Origin: Streptomyces eurythermus
Lineage (GTDB): Bacteria > Actinomycetota > Actinomycetes > Streptomycetales > Streptomycetaceae
Direction: 5' to 3'
Length of the DNA: 64,000 nucleotides
Assembly: GCF_014649115.1 (NCBI RefSeq)
Contig: NZ_BMSK01000013.1
Location: 62,001 to 126,000 of the forward strand
The notes beneath the pieces were generated by a model. That model was not told the DNA's origin. It ran no database searches and was given only the letters and a program-made list of their open reading frames with translations. Position numbers and translations under genes: made by a program. This document shows positions 33,727 to 43,971 of this stretch, piece after piece (position 1 is the first letter of the stretch; each line of letters opens with the position of its first letter).

Positions 33727-34452
33727 ATGACGACGGTTACCACGCGCACGATCGAATACGCGGCCGACGGCCTGACGATGATCGGGCACCTCGCGCTCCC
33801 GGCCGGTACGGACCGGCGGCCCGCGGTCCTGGTCGGGCCCGAGGGGGTGGGGCTCAGCGATGTCGAGCGCCGCCGGGCCGACGCGCTCGCCGAGCTGGGA
33901 TACGTGGCCCTGGCCTTCGACCTCCACGGCGGGCGCTATCTGGGCGACCCCGAGGAGATGCTGGCCCGTTGCATGCCGCTGCTCGCCGACCCCGACCGGA
34001 TGCGAGGCATCGGCCACGCGGCGCTCGACGTGCTCCGCGCCGAGCCGCGGACCGACCCGGACCGGATCGCCGCCGTCGGCTACGGCACCGGGGGCGCGAT
34101 CGCGCTGGAACTCGGGCGTGACGGCGTCGACCTGCGCGCGATCGCCACGGTCAACGGGCTGACCACGGGCCGGCCGGGCGAGACGGCGCGCATTCACTGT
34201 CCGGTGTGGGCCGGGGTCGGTTCGGAAGACCCGATCATGCCGCCCGCGCAACGGGACGCGTTCACCGCCGAGATGCAGGCTGCGGGAGTCGACTGGCGCC
34301 TCGTGGTCTACGGCGGCGCCTTGCACGCCTTCCATCACCCGACGGTCGACCACATCGTGCGTCCTGGGGTCGGCTTTCACCCTCGGCACGCGGCGCGGGC
34401 TTGGCGGGACGTCGTCGGCCTGCTCGCCGAGTGCCTGCCCATGACGGAGTGA
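33727..34452 (+). CDS. Dienelactone hydrolase family protein with altered nucleophile
   Basis: A 241-residue alpha/beta hydrolase of the dienelactone hydrolase type. The opening strands DGLTMIGHLALPAG and RPAVLVGPEGVGL, the acid GSEDPIMPP and the His in GGALHAFHHP match the family. The nucleophile elbow, normally GYCxGG or GxSxGG, reads AVGYGTGG, which puts Gly at the Cys position. As read, the protein lacks the catalytic nucleophile, so it may be inactive as a hydrolase or use another residue. It follows the peptidase-like gene by about 200 bp in the same direction, and no ribosome site is obvious. Confidence 0.82.
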   Translation: MTTVTTRTIEYAADGLTMIGHLALPAGTDRRPAVLVGPEGVGLSDVERRRADALAELGYVALAFDLHGGRYLGDPEEMLARCMPLLADPDRMRGIGHAALDVLRAEPRTDPDRIAAVGYGTGGAIALELGRDGVDLRAIATVNGLTTGRPGETARIHCPVWAGVGSEDPIMPPAQRDAFTAEMQAAGVDWRLVVYGGALHAFHHPTVDHIVRPGVGFHPRHAARAWRDVVGLLAECLPMTE

Positions 34453-34732
34453 TCGCGACCCGCGGGCGTGCGTGCCGGACGCCGCTGCGCAGGTGGGGGT
34501 TTGTTCACGAACTGTCAGGCGGTCACAACGGGACGCCGTCCTGGGTGTGATGGACGGCCTCGGTCACTCGGCAGGGCTCAGGAGGACTCACGGGATGTCG
34601 CACGGAGGCGTCATCCGGGTCCTCCGTGACGTGGGAAGTCGCCTTTCTGACGGCGTCATTGACGGGTCGTCGGTGAACCGGTACGACTGATCCACCCGGC
34701 GCCGCACGCCCCGCCCTTCACTGGAGGCCGCC

Positions 34733-36766
34733 TTGCGAAGACACGCCACCGCTCCCCCGGCACCGGCCCGCCCCGGACGCCCGCTGCGGACCGCCGTCCC
34801 GCTCGCCTCCGCGGCCCTGCTGCTGTCCCTGCTCGGCGCGGCCCCCGCCCATCCCGCCCCGGACTCCTCCGCGCGCCGTCTGCAGCAGGCGTTCGCCGCC
34901 GCGGCGGCCGACTACCACGTGCCGCAGAGCGTGCTGCTGGCCGTCTCCTACCTCCAGTCCCGCTGGGACAGCCACGGCGGTGCGCCCAGTGTGTCGGGCG
35001 GCTACGGCCCGATGCACCTCACCGATGCGCGTGCCGCGCTCGCCACCGCCGCGCGGTCCGCCCCGGAACGCTTCTCCGGGGAGCACTTCGCCGGGGGCGC
35101 GGAGGACCCCCGCGGCGACACCGCCCGTACCGCACTGCGCCCCGCGGCGTCACACCCCGCTGCCGGGGCTCCGGTGCCCTCGGCGGTGCCGGCCCGGCTG
35201 CGGACCCTGCCGAAGGCCGCGGAACTGAGCGGAATCCCGGCCGCGCGGCTGCGCTCGGACCCGGCGGCGAACGTGGCCGGCGGGGCCGCGCTGCTCGCCG
35301 CCGCGCAGAAGGAGCTGGGCGGGCCGGCGAGCGCCGACCCGGCCGACTGGTACGGCGCGGTGGCCCGGTTCTCCGGCGCCGACGACACGGCGACCGCCGC
35401 CGCGTACGCCGACGACGTGTACGAGGTGCTGCGCACCGGCGAGGAGCGGGTCACGGACGACGGCCAGCGGGTGACGCTGGCCGCCCGGCCCGGGCCGGCC
35501 CCCGACACCGGGTGGCTGCGGCGGGCGGGCCTGCGCACGCTGCCGGCGGACGGCACCGAGTGTCCCCGGTCGGTCTCGTGCGTCTCGGTCCCGGCGCCGT
35601 ACGAGGAGTTCGGGGACAACGACTACGGCAACCACGACCTCGGCGACCGCGCGGCCTCCCAGCAGATCAAGTACATCGTCATCCATGACACGGAGGGCGC
35701 CTGGGAAGGGGTCATGAACCTGATCCAGGACCCCACGTATGTGTCGTGGAACTACACGATTCGCTCGACCGATGGGTTGATCGCCCAGCATGTGAAGGCG
35801 AAGGACGTGGCCTGGCACGCGGGCAACTGGGATGTCAACGCCCGGTCGATCGGCATCGAGCACGAGGGTTTCCTGGCCGCTCCGGACGCCTGGTACACGG
35901 AGGAGATGTACCGTTCCTCGGCGCGGCTGGTGCGGTACCTGGCCAGGACGTACGGCATCCCGCTGGACCGGCAGCACATCCTGGGCCACGACAACGTTCC
36001 CGGGCCGACCGCCTCCACCGTCCCCGGTATGCACACGGACCCGGGCCCGTACTGGGACTGGCGGCACTACTTCCGGCTGCTGGGCCGGCCACTGGGGCGC
36101 ACGGCCGGACCGCACTCGGGCGTGCTGACGGTGCTGCCGGACTACGACGCGAACCAGCCCGTGTACACCGGCTGCACCGCCAAGGGCCGGCCGTGCCCGG
36201 CGCACGGCTCGGGCGAGGTGCGGCTGTACACGGACCACGACGAGAGCGCGCCGCTGGTCAGGGACATCGGGCTGAGGACGGACCCGACCGACGGGGTGAA
36301 CGACCTGTCCTCGCGGGTCTCCACCGGCCAGCAGTACGCGGTGGCCGGCCGCTGGGGCGACTGGACGGCCATCTGGTACCTCGGGCAGAAGGCATGGTTC
36401 CGCGACCCGGCCGGAGAGCGGACGGCAGTACCCGCGAGGGGCCTGGTGGTGACCCCGCGCGCGGGCCTGGCGAGTGTCCCGGTGTACGGCCGTGCCTATC
36501 CGGAGAAGGCGGCTTATCCGGCGGGCGTCCCCGCCCAGTCGGTGGTGCCGCTGCCCTACACGGTCCCGGCCGGGCAGCGCTATGTGGTCGGTGACGAGAT
36601 GCCGGGCGAGTACTACTACGCGGTCACCTTCACCCCCGACGCGCACCGGGTGGTGGTGGGCGAGGACCGGTACTACGAGATCCAGTACGGCCACCGGGTC
36701 GCCTTCGTCCGGGCCGCGGACGTGACGGTCGAGGACGGTGCCGCGGCCGGCCGAGCGGGCCGGTGA
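34733..36766 (+). CDS. Secreted N-acetylmuramoyl-L-alanine amidase
   Basis: A 677-residue secreted cell-wall hydrolase. After a signal peptide (about 1-41) comes a helical lysozyme- or transglycosylase-like region (about 45-100) with VPQSVLLAVSYLQSRWDSHGG and GGYGPMHLTD. The zinc amidase_2 domain (about 300-450) has the metal ligands in IVIHDTEGAW, the central WHAGNWDVNARSIGIEHEG and ILGHDNVPGP. The last 200 residues form SH3-like wall-binding repeats. It cleaves the bond between muramic acid and the stem peptide. Start is TTG: GGAGG sits 5 bases upstream and the signal peptide fits, so a later start would cut it. Its stop is 4 bp from the next convergent stop. Confidence 0.92.
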   Translation: MRRHATAPPAPARPGRPLRTAVPLASAALLLSLLGAAPAHPAPDSSARRLQQAFAAAAADYHVPQSVLLAVSYLQSRWDSHGGAPSVSGGYGPMHLTDARAALATAARSAPERFSGEHFAGGAEDPRGDTARTALRPAASHPAAGAPVPSAVPARLRTLPKAAELSGIPAARLRSDPAANVAGGAALLAAAQKELGGPASADPADWYGAVARFSGADDTATAAAYADDVYEVLRTGEERVTDDGQRVTLAARPGPAPDTGWLRRAGLRTLPADGTECPRSVSCVSVPAPYEEFGDNDYGNHDLGDRAASQQIKYIVIHDTEGAWEGVMNLIQDPTYVSWNYTIRSTDGLIAQHVKAKDVAWHAGNWDVNARSIGIEHEGFLAAPDAWYTEEMYRSSARLVRYLARTYGIPLDRQHILGHDNVPGPTASTVPGMHTDPGPYWDWRHYFRLLGRPLGRTAGPHSGVLTVLPDYDANQPVYTGCTAKGRPCPAHGSGEVRLYTDHDESAPLVRDIGLRTDPTDGVNDLSSRVSTGQQYAVAGRWGDWTAIWYLGQKAWFRDPAGERTAVPARGLVVTPRAGLASVPVYGRAYPEKAAYPAGVPAQSVVPLPYTVPAGQRYVVGDEMPGEYYYAVTFTPDAHRVVVGEDRYYEIQYGHRVAFVRAADVTVEDGAAAGRAGR

Positions 36767-36770
36767 GACC

Positions 36771-37268
36771 TCAGCCCTGCTGGAACAGTTCCGCCGGGAG
36801 CGGCTTCAGCAGGGCGTACAGGTCGTCGGTGATGGGCCGGTCCCAGGCGGCGATGGTCACCAGCACGCCGTCGCTGCGGTCGAACTGGACGCAGGAGATC
36901 CGGCTCTCGGAGAGCTTCAGCCGCCGCACGATGAGGAGGTTGTCGCCCTGGAGCACCGGGGTGTCCTCGGTGCCGACGACGGTGACCTCCTCGTCGTTCT
37001 CCAGCGCCAGCAGCAGTTGCCCCACCTCGAAGGGGATCTCATCCTCGTCGACGTCACGGGCCGGGGAGCCCTCCGGGAGATTGCCGATGATCATGGCGGG
37101 GCCGCGTCCGCCGAACAGGTCGTAGCGCAGGAAGACACCCTGGCAGGTGCCGTCGGGGGCGGGCAGCAGGCCCGCGCCGAGATTGCCCGGCCAGTCGCCC
37201 GGGTCCATGGCCAGCACGTCGAAGTCGGGTCCGGCGGGGGTCGCGCTGCGGCGGCGGAGGAACGACAT
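36771..37268 (-). CDS. Conserved actinobacterial hypothetical protein
   Basis: A 165-residue protein I recognise only as a conserved Streptomyces hypothetical. It starts MSFLRRR, then has FDVLAMDPGDWPGNLGAGLLP, the segment RYDLFGGRGPAMIIGNLPEG and an acidic DVDEDEIPFEVGQ. No signal peptide or membrane helix. The mix of strands and short helices suggests a compact alpha/beta domain. The arginine-rich start may be a membrane- or nucleic-acid-contacting tail. It stands between convergent and codirectional hydrolase genes, with no contextual clue to its function. Confidence 0.7.
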   Translation of the reverse strand: MSFLRRRSATPAGPDFDVLAMDPGDWPGNLGAGLLPAPDGTCQGVFLRYDLFGGRGPAMIIGNLPEGSPARDVDEDEIPFEVGQLLLALENDEEVTVVGTEDTPVLQGDNLLIVRRLKLSESRISCVQFDRSDGVLVTIAAWDRPITDDLYALLKPLPAELFQQG

Positions 37269-37326
37269 GCGGCCATGGTACGTGTCCGTGCCCCGCCAGG
37301 TGACCTGTGGGCGCCCGGGAGACGGG

Positions 37327-38757
37327 CTATCCCAGCGGGCAGCTGGTGAGCAGGGTAGCGGGGGTCGCGCCGGGCGGGCGGACGACCGTGTGGTCCGCCG
37401 GGGGACGGCCCGCTCCGGCGATCCAGCGTTCCAGGGCGGTGAACGCGGCACGATGGCAGGGCACCATCGGGCGCAGCCGGTCCGGGAAGGTGTCGGCCAG
37501 GGCGTCGGTGTGGGTGCCGTCCTCGATGCGGTAGTAGCGCAGCAGGGAGCCGCGGCCGGCCGCGCGGACCATGCGGGCGTAGACGTCGGAGTCCTGGCTG
37601 ATGGGGAGCAGCACGTCGAGGGTGCCCTGGAGGGTGATCAGGGGTTTGCCGATGCGGCCGGTCAGGGCGATGCGGGCGACCGCCCGGTGGACGGCGGCGG
37701 GGCGGGCCGGGTAGGCGTAGTCGGCGTCGCAGCCGGGGGTGCCGGAGGCGCAGTACGGGGTGCCCGCCTCGGTGTCGCCGTCGTAGCCGGGGTCGAGTTC
37801 CTCGCGGTAGAGGCGCTGGGTGAGGTCCCAGTAGACCTGGTGGTGGTACGGCCACAGGAACTCGGAGCCGGCCGGGTAGCCGGCCCGGTGCATCGCCGCC
37901 GTGGCCTCGGCGGCCCGGGGTCCGCCGGCGGCGTGGTCGGGGTAGTGGCGCAGGGCGGCCGGCAGGAACGTGAGCGGGTTGGGGCCGTCGGCACGCCACA
38001 GGGTGCCCTCCCAGTCGACCCCGCCGTCGTACAGCTCGGGGTGGTGCTCCAGCTGCCAGCGCACCAGGTAGCCGCCGTTGGACAGGCCGGTGGCGAGGGT
38101 GCGGGCCGGGGGCCGGTGGTAGCGCCGGGTGACGACGGTGCGGGCGGCCCGGGTGAGCTGGGTGAGGCGGGTGTTCCATTCGGCGATGGCGTCGCCGGGC
38201 CGGCGGCCGTCGCGGAAGAAGGCCGTGCCGGTGTTGCCCTTGTCGGTGGCGGCGTAGGCGTAGCCGCGGGCGAGGACCCAGTCGGCGATGGCCCGGTCGC
38301 CGGCGTACTGCTCGCGGTTGCCGGGGGTGCCCGCGACGACCAGGCCGCCGTTCCAGTGGTCGGGCAGCCGGATCACGAACTGGGAGTCGTGGTGCCAGCC
38401 GTGGTTGGTGTTGGTGGTGGAGGTGTCCGGGAAGTAGCCGTCGATCTGGATGCCGGGGACGCCCGTGGGGGTGGGCAGGTCCTTGGGGGTGAGGCCCGCG
38501 TAGTCGGCCGGGTCGGTGTGGCCGGAGGCGACGGTTCCGGCGGTGGTCAGCTCGTCGAGGCAGTCGGCCCGCTGACGGGCGGCGCCGGGTACGCGCGGCA
38601 GGGCGCGTCCGGCGCAGTGGGCGTCCGGGTTTCCGGGGCCGGCGGTCGTGGCGCCGGCCGGGGTGACCGGGAGGGCCAGGAGCGCGCAGACGGTCGCGAG
38701 CGACAGGGCGCCGAGCGGGGTGCGTCGGGCGCGGTGTTCTCTTCGGTGCGGAAACAT
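37327..38757 (-). CDS. Secreted alpha/beta hydrolase, hydroxybutyrate-oligomer-hydrolase/tannase-like
   Basis: A 476-residue exported serine hydrolase. A basic N-terminus and signal peptide (1 to about 36, ending TPAGATTA) precede a large alpha/beta hydrolase with paired cysteines (DAHCAGRAL, RADCLDEL). The elbow is ATGLSNGGYLVRW with Ser as nucleophile, the Asp may be in LQGTLDVLLPI and the His in IEDGTHTDAL. The sequence around GLVVAGTPGNREQY and the Gly-Leu-Ser-Asn-Gly elbow resemble extracellular 3-hydroxybutyrate oligomer hydrolases and the tannase/feruloyl esterase group. GGAGGAG stands just before the ATG. The next gene upstream encodes a depolymerase, supporting a polyester-breakdown pair, but the substrate is inferred. 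Confidence 0.78.
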   Translation of the reverse strand: MFPHRREHRARRTPLGALSLATVCALLALPVTPAGATTAGPGNPDAHCAGRALPRVPGAARQRADCLDELTTAGTVASGHTDPADYAGLTPKDLPTPTGVPGIQIDGYFPDTSTTNTNHGWHHDSQFVIRLPDHWNGGLVVAGTPGNREQYAGDRAIADWVLARGYAYAATDKGNTGTAFFRDGRRPGDAIAEWNTRLTQLTRAARTVVTRRYHRPPARTLATGLSNGGYLVRWQLEHHPELYDGGVDWEGTLWRADGPNPLTFLPAALRHYPDHAAGGPRAAEATAAMHRAGYPAGSEFLWPYHHQVYWDLTQRLYREELDPGYDGDTEAGTPYCASGTPGCDADYAYPARPAAVHRAVARIALTGRIGKPLITLQGTLDVLLPISQDSDVYARMVRAAGRGSLLRYYRIEDGTHTDALADTFPDRLRPMVPCHRAAFTALERWIAGAGRPPADHTVVRPPGATPATLLTSCPLG

Positions 38758-38890
38758 ACGCTCCTCCGGCGGGTTGGGGACGCGCTGGAGGCTAGAGGCG
38801 GTGTGGGGGTTCGGGACATGTGCGGGGCCGCCATGATGGCGGCCCGTTCGGCGGTGTCGGCCACCATGGCGGCGCATGTGACCGCCGACG

Positions 38891-40159
38891 TCAGGGGCAT
38901 CCGCTGTCGGCGAGGGTGAAGTAGCCCGTGGGTGATTCCTTCAGGGTGTGGGTGACGAACGTGTTGTACAGACCCATGTTCTGGCCGGAGCCGACGGCGT
39001 AGGTGGAGCCGCCGCTGGTGGTGGCCCGTCCCGCCTGGACGTGGGTGTAGTTGCTCGCCGTCCAGCAGGCGGCGGAGCCGGGGTCGCCCGGGCCGGGGCC
39101 GCCCGGGTCCGGGTCACCGGGTCCGGTGGTGTCCAGGCCGAAGAACCGGGCGATCCAGCGGCTGGAGCAGATCGAGTCGAGGAAGTACGGGGCGCCGGTG
39201 CCGCCGCACTGCTCGGCGCCGGTACCGGGGTCGACCGGGGTGCCGTGGCCGATGCCGGGGACCCGGTCGACCTCGACGGCCACGGTGCCGTCGGCGGCCA
39301 GGTACTGGTCCTGCCGGGTGGCGTCCGGCCCGATGACCGTGGTCCGGGCGGGCGTCTGGGACAGGCCGTGCAGGGCGGTCCACTGGTCGCGCAGTTCGGT
39401 GGCGTTGCGCGGTACGACGGTGGTGTCCTGGTCGCCGTACCAGATGGCCGTACGCGGCCAGGGCCCGGTGTACGACGGGTAGGCGTCCCGCACCCGCCGG
39501 GCCCAGTCGGCGGGGCTCCGGTCGACGCCGGGGTTCATGCAGAGGTAGGGGCTGCTGTCCTTGGTGCAGTCGTAGGGCAGGCCGGCGACGACCGCGCCCG
39601 CGGAGAAGACATCGGGGTAGGTGGCGAGCATGACGGCGGTCATGGCGCCGCCGGCGGACAGACCGGTGACGTAGACGCGGCCCGGGTCGGCGCCGTAGGC
39701 GGTGACGGCGTGGCCGACCATCTGCCGGACGGACAGGGCCTCTCCCTGGCCGCGCCGGTTGTCGCCGGACTGGAACCAGTTGAAGCACTTGCTCACGTTG
39801 TTGGCGGTGCCGGTCTCGGCGAGCACCAGCAGGAAGCCGTCCTCGTCGGCGAGCCGGGGCAGTCCGGAGTTGTCGGCGTAGAGCTGGGCGTTCTGGGTGC
39901 AGCCGTGCAGGGCCACCACCACCGCGGGGTGGGCCGGCAGGGTGGCGGGCCGGTACACGTACATGGTGAGGGCGCCCGGGTTGGACCCGAAGTCGCCCAC
40001 TCTGGTGAGGGTGACGGCGGCGCGGGCCTGGGGGGCGGGGGCGGCGAGCGCGGTGCCGAGGACGACGGCGAGGACGGCGAGCAGGCGGGGCAGGAAGCGG
40101 GACAGCGGCCGGATGCGGGGGCGCGCTGCGGGGGTCGCGCGCAACGGGGGCAGGGGCAT
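38891..40159 (-). CDS. Secreted PHB depolymerase-family esterase
   Basis: A 422-residue secreted esterase of the type 1 polyhydroxyalkanoate depolymerase/feruloyl esterase family. After a signal peptide (about 15-48), the catalytic domain contains the oxyanion HGCTQNAQ, the nucleophile Ser in VTGLSAGGAMT, Asp in WYGDQDTTV and His in PGIGHGTPVD. A Gly/Pro/Asp linker near residues 343-362 connects to a C-terminal domain of about 60 residues (ACWTASNYTHV...YFTLADSGCP) that probably binds the polymer. AAGGAG is 6 bases before the ATG. The C-terminal domain is held by two Cys. Its gene is followed at 130 bp by the oligomer-hydrolase-like gene in the same direction. Confidence 0.88.
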   Translation of the reverse strand: MPLPPLRATPAARPRIRPLSRFLPRLLAVLAVVLGTALAAPAPQARAAVTLTRVGDFGSNPGALTMYVYRPATLPAHPAVVVALHGCTQNAQLYADNSGLPRLADEDGFLLVLAETGTANNVSKCFNWFQSGDNRRGQGEALSVRQMVGHAVTAYGADPGRVYVTGLSAGGAMTAVMLATYPDVFSAGAVVAGLPYDCTKDSSPYLCMNPGVDRSPADWARRVRDAYPSYTGPWPRTAIWYGDQDTTVVPRNATELRDQWTALHGLSQTPARTTVIGPDATRQDQYLAADGTVAVEVDRVPGIGHGTPVDPGTGAEQCGGTGAPYFLDSICSSRWIARFFGLDTTGPGDPDPGGPGPGDPGSAACWTASNYTHVQAGRATTSGGSTYAVGSGQNMGLYNTFVTHTLKESPTGYFTLADSGCP

Positions 40160-40353
40160 GGCGGCTCCTTCGGCGGACACACGGACCCCGGCCGCTCCGG
40201 CGCGGGCGGCGCCGGAAGCGGCGGGGGTGGCGGAACCGTAGGCGCGGGTGTGCCCGGACACCATGGCGTCGCACCCCACAACCGGCTGAGCGCCGGTCGG
40301 CTCCGGGGGGATTGCGGAGCGCGGTGCGGCCTGCTAGGCCGCCTCCCCTGGTC

Positions 40354-41256
40354 TCATTCCTGGTGCGGGGCCGGTGGTACCACCGTGACGGGGCTTGCCG
40401 CGTGCAGCAGTACGGCCTGGGTCACCGAGCCCATCATGCGGGCCGGGGCGAGCAGCCGTCGCCGGTGCCGGCCGACGACCACGAGTTCGGCGTCCTTGGA
40501 GGCGGCGACCAGGTGGCCGGCCGCGTCGCCGGGCAGCGCCTCGGCGGCGGCGCGGACTTCGGGGTGGCGCTCGCGGTGCGGGGCGAGGAAGCCGTCGGCG
40601 AGGGTGCGGGTCTCGGCCGCCACGGCGTCCTGGTCGGCCGGCGGCGGCACCGGCTGGCCGGGCGCGGACCAGGTCTGCGCCGGCCACGGGTAGGCGGCGA
40701 TCACCTGGAGCCGGGCGTGGCGCCGGGCGGCCTCGGCGAAGGCGAAGGCGAGGACGTCCTCGTCGGGGCTGTCGGCGTGCAGTCCGACGACCACCCGGGG
40801 CCCGGCCTCGGCGTGGCCCTCCCCGTGCACCTCGCGGCCCGGTGGGGGCACGACGACCACGGGGCACCGGGCGTCCCGGGCGGCGGCGAGGCCGTTGGAG
40901 CCGAGCAGCAGGCTGGCGAAGCCGCCGCGGCCCCGCGAGCCGAGCACCAACAGCTGGGCGTCGTCGCCGAGTTGCGGCAGGACGGCACCGGGTACGCCCT
41001 CCAGGGCGACGTACTCCACGGCCGGTGCCCCGGTGTGGTCCCCGAGCCGGGTGCGCACCTCGTCGAGCACCGGGTCGTCCTCGGTGTCGGGCGGTCCGGC
41101 GACCAGTACGCCCGCCTGGCCCCAGGCCGCGTACTGCCGTACGTGCACCACACGCAGCGGTGCCGCGCGGCGGCGGGCGGCGTCCAGGGCCCAGTCCAGG
41201 GCGCGCAGGCTGTCGGCGGAACCGTCGACCGCGGCGATGACCGGCGTGGCGTTCAT
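40354..41256 (-). CDS. Tandem universal stress protein (two UspA domains)
   Basis: A 300-residue cytoplasmic protein with two UspA domains (about 4-140 and 155-297). Domain 1 opens PVIAAVDGSADSLRALDWAL and has the complete ATP-binding signature G-2x-G-9x-G-S in LGSRGRGGFASLLLGSNG. Domain 2 opens RVVVGLHADSPDED, and its second glycine is replaced (VGRHRRRLLAPARMMGSV), so it may bind nucleotide poorly. Such proteins support survival in dormancy, oxygen limitation or stress. GGAGGTGA at 5 bases decides for the ATG at 41256 over a GTG three codons earlier. It is a single-gene unit. Confidence 0.92.
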   Translation of the reverse strand: MNATPVIAAVDGSADSLRALDWALDAARRRAAPLRVVHVRQYAAWGQAGVLVAGPPDTEDDPVLDEVRTRLGDHTGAPAVEYVALEGVPGAVLPQLGDDAQLLVLGSRGRGGFASLLLGSNGLAAARDARCPVVVVPPPGREVHGEGHAEAGPRVVVGLHADSPDEDVLAFAFAEAARRHARLQVIAAYPWPAQTWSAPGQPVPPPADQDAVAAETRTLADGFLAPHRERHPEVRAAAEALPGDAAGHLVAASKDAELVVVGRHRRRLLAPARMMGSVTQAVLLHAASPVTVVPPAPHQE

Positions 41257-41373
41257 CCTTCTCACCTCCGGAACACGTCGTTCCCCTTTGCTGGGGCCAG
41301 CCTGGCTCAGGTCCGGCCCCGGCGGGGGTGCTACCGGTCGCGTGTCCGGAAATCCGGGGGTGACACCCCCGGT

Positions 41374-41616
41374 TCAGGTGAGATCGAACTCTCCTTCGCG
41401 GGCGCCGGAGACGAAGGCGCCCCATTCCGCGGGGGTGAAGATCAGGGACGGGCTCTCCGGCCGGTCGCTGTTGCGCATCGCGATGAAGCCCTCGACGAAG
41501 GCGATCTGGACATCGCCCAGCCCTCGGCTGCTGGACTGCCACTCTGCCTTGCTGAGGTCCAGCTCCGGCTTGTCCCAGCCCGCGAGCGGCTTGTGCTGGG
41601 TGGTGCTCTCGGCCAC
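41374..41616 (-). CDS. DUF397 (BldB-like) small protein
   Basis: An 80-residue protein of the DUF397 family, which in streptomycetes includes the developmental protein BldB. The typical elements are present: W-x-K-S-like LSKAEWQSSSRG, VQIAFVEGFIAMRNS with a charged neighbour, and the C-terminal LIFTPAEWGAFVSGAREGEFDL. Most DUF397 genes pair with an XRE-family helix-turn-helix regulator and form a regulator-antagonist module; here no XRE gene is adjacent, so it is an orphan. GTG start with GGAGGAG 6 bases upstream. A free-standing role as antagonist of a distant regulator is possible. Confidence 0.92.
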   Translation of the reverse strand: MAESTTQHKPLAGWDKPELDLSKAEWQSSSRGLGDVQIAFVEGFIAMRNSDRPESPSLIFTPAEWGAFVSGAREGEFDLT

Positions 41617-41737
41617 GTCCGTGCTCCTCCCGGTTCGTCATCCGCGGGCCAGCCTAGCGACCGGTCGCTACGGCGCACAGGGCGCGCGAGGGCGATCTTC
41701 GCGGCGGTGCGGCCCCGGTGGTGTCCGGCCGGGGCCG

Positions 41738-42900
<1,163 letters not shown>

Positions 42901-42904
<4 letters not shown>

Positions 42905-43971
42905 CGTGGATCCCCTTCGAGTACGGCGACCAGGTTCTGCTGGAGGCAGGGGCCTGAGGTGGCGTGGGCGAGGGCCCGGTCGGACTCGCCCCGGTGGACG
43001 CGGGCGGCGGCCTCGCCGATGCGGACGAGTCCGGCGGCCATGACCGGGTTGGCGGCGAGGGCGCCGCCGGAGGGGTTGACGCGCACGCTGTCGTCCAGGC
43101 GCAGGGCCCGGCGCAGGACCACCTCCTGGGAGCTGAAGGGGGCGTGCAGCTCGGCGGTGTCGACGGGCCGTTCGAAGGCGCCCGCCCGCTCGGCGGCGAG
43201 CCGGGTGGAGGGCGAGTCGGTGAGGTCGCGTACACCGAGGGAGTGGGCCTCGACCCGGTGGTCGATGCCCCGGATCCAGGCGGGCCGTTCGCACAGGTCG
43301 CGGGCCCGCTCCCCGGCCGCGAGGAGCACGGCGGCGGCGCCGTCGCCGACGGGCGGGCAGTCGCCGGTGCGCAGCGGCCGTACGACGTAGTCGCCGTGCG
43401 GGATGCGGCCCTTGAGCTGGGCGTGCGGGTTGGCGGCGGCGTCGGCCCTGCTGCGGGCGCCGACGGCGGCGAGCGCGGCTTCGTCGGTGTGTCCGGCGTC
43501 CATGAGTGCCTGGGCCTGGAGGGCGGCGAGGGCTATGGAGTCGGGCCACAGGGGGGCGACGTAGTAGGGGTCGAGCTGGCGGGTGAGGACGTCCCGTACC
43601 GAGCCGGGTGAGCACTTGCCGTAGGAGTAGACGAGCGCGGTGTCGGCGTCCCCGGTGAGGAGTTTGGTCCATGCCTCGTACAGCGCCCAGGCTCCGTCCA
43701 TCTCGACATGCGACTCGGAGATGGGCGGCCAGGCGCCGACGCCGTCGAGGGCGAGGGTGAAGGAGAAGGCGCGGCCGGCCAGGTAGTCGCTGGAGCCGGA
43801 GCAGGTGAAGCCGATGTCGGCGGTCTTCAGGCCGGTCCGGGCCAGGACCTCGTGCAGGACCGGCATCAGCATCTCGACCTCGGAGGAGTCCTCGGTGGAG
43901 CGCCGGTGGCCGGTCTGGGCGAAGGCGACGACGGCGATGTCCCGGGGGCCGGGCGCGTGGCGGCTGGTCAC
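42901..43971 (-). CDS. Thiolase-fold protein, second member of the pair
   Basis: A 356-residue thiolase-fold protein that starts DIAVVAFAQTGHRRS and contains FTCSGSSDYLAG and ESHVEMDGAWALYEAW at the place of the nucleophilic Cys loop, where again no Cys is found. The end is HATSGPCLQQNLVAVLEG instead of a thiolase Cys-Gly loop. The two thiolase-like proteins probably form a heteromeric complex, as in several actinobacterial aldolase/thiolase systems. GTG start, AAGGAG 6 bases upstream, 4-base overlap with the DUF35 gene (GTGA). True thiolysis is unlikely from the sequence. Confidence 0.82.

Noticed and set aside
34472..34690. 72-codon frame between the dienelactone-hydrolase-like and amidase genes
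   Set aside because: No ribosome site, no conserved sequence, and the region more likely holds the amidase promoter.
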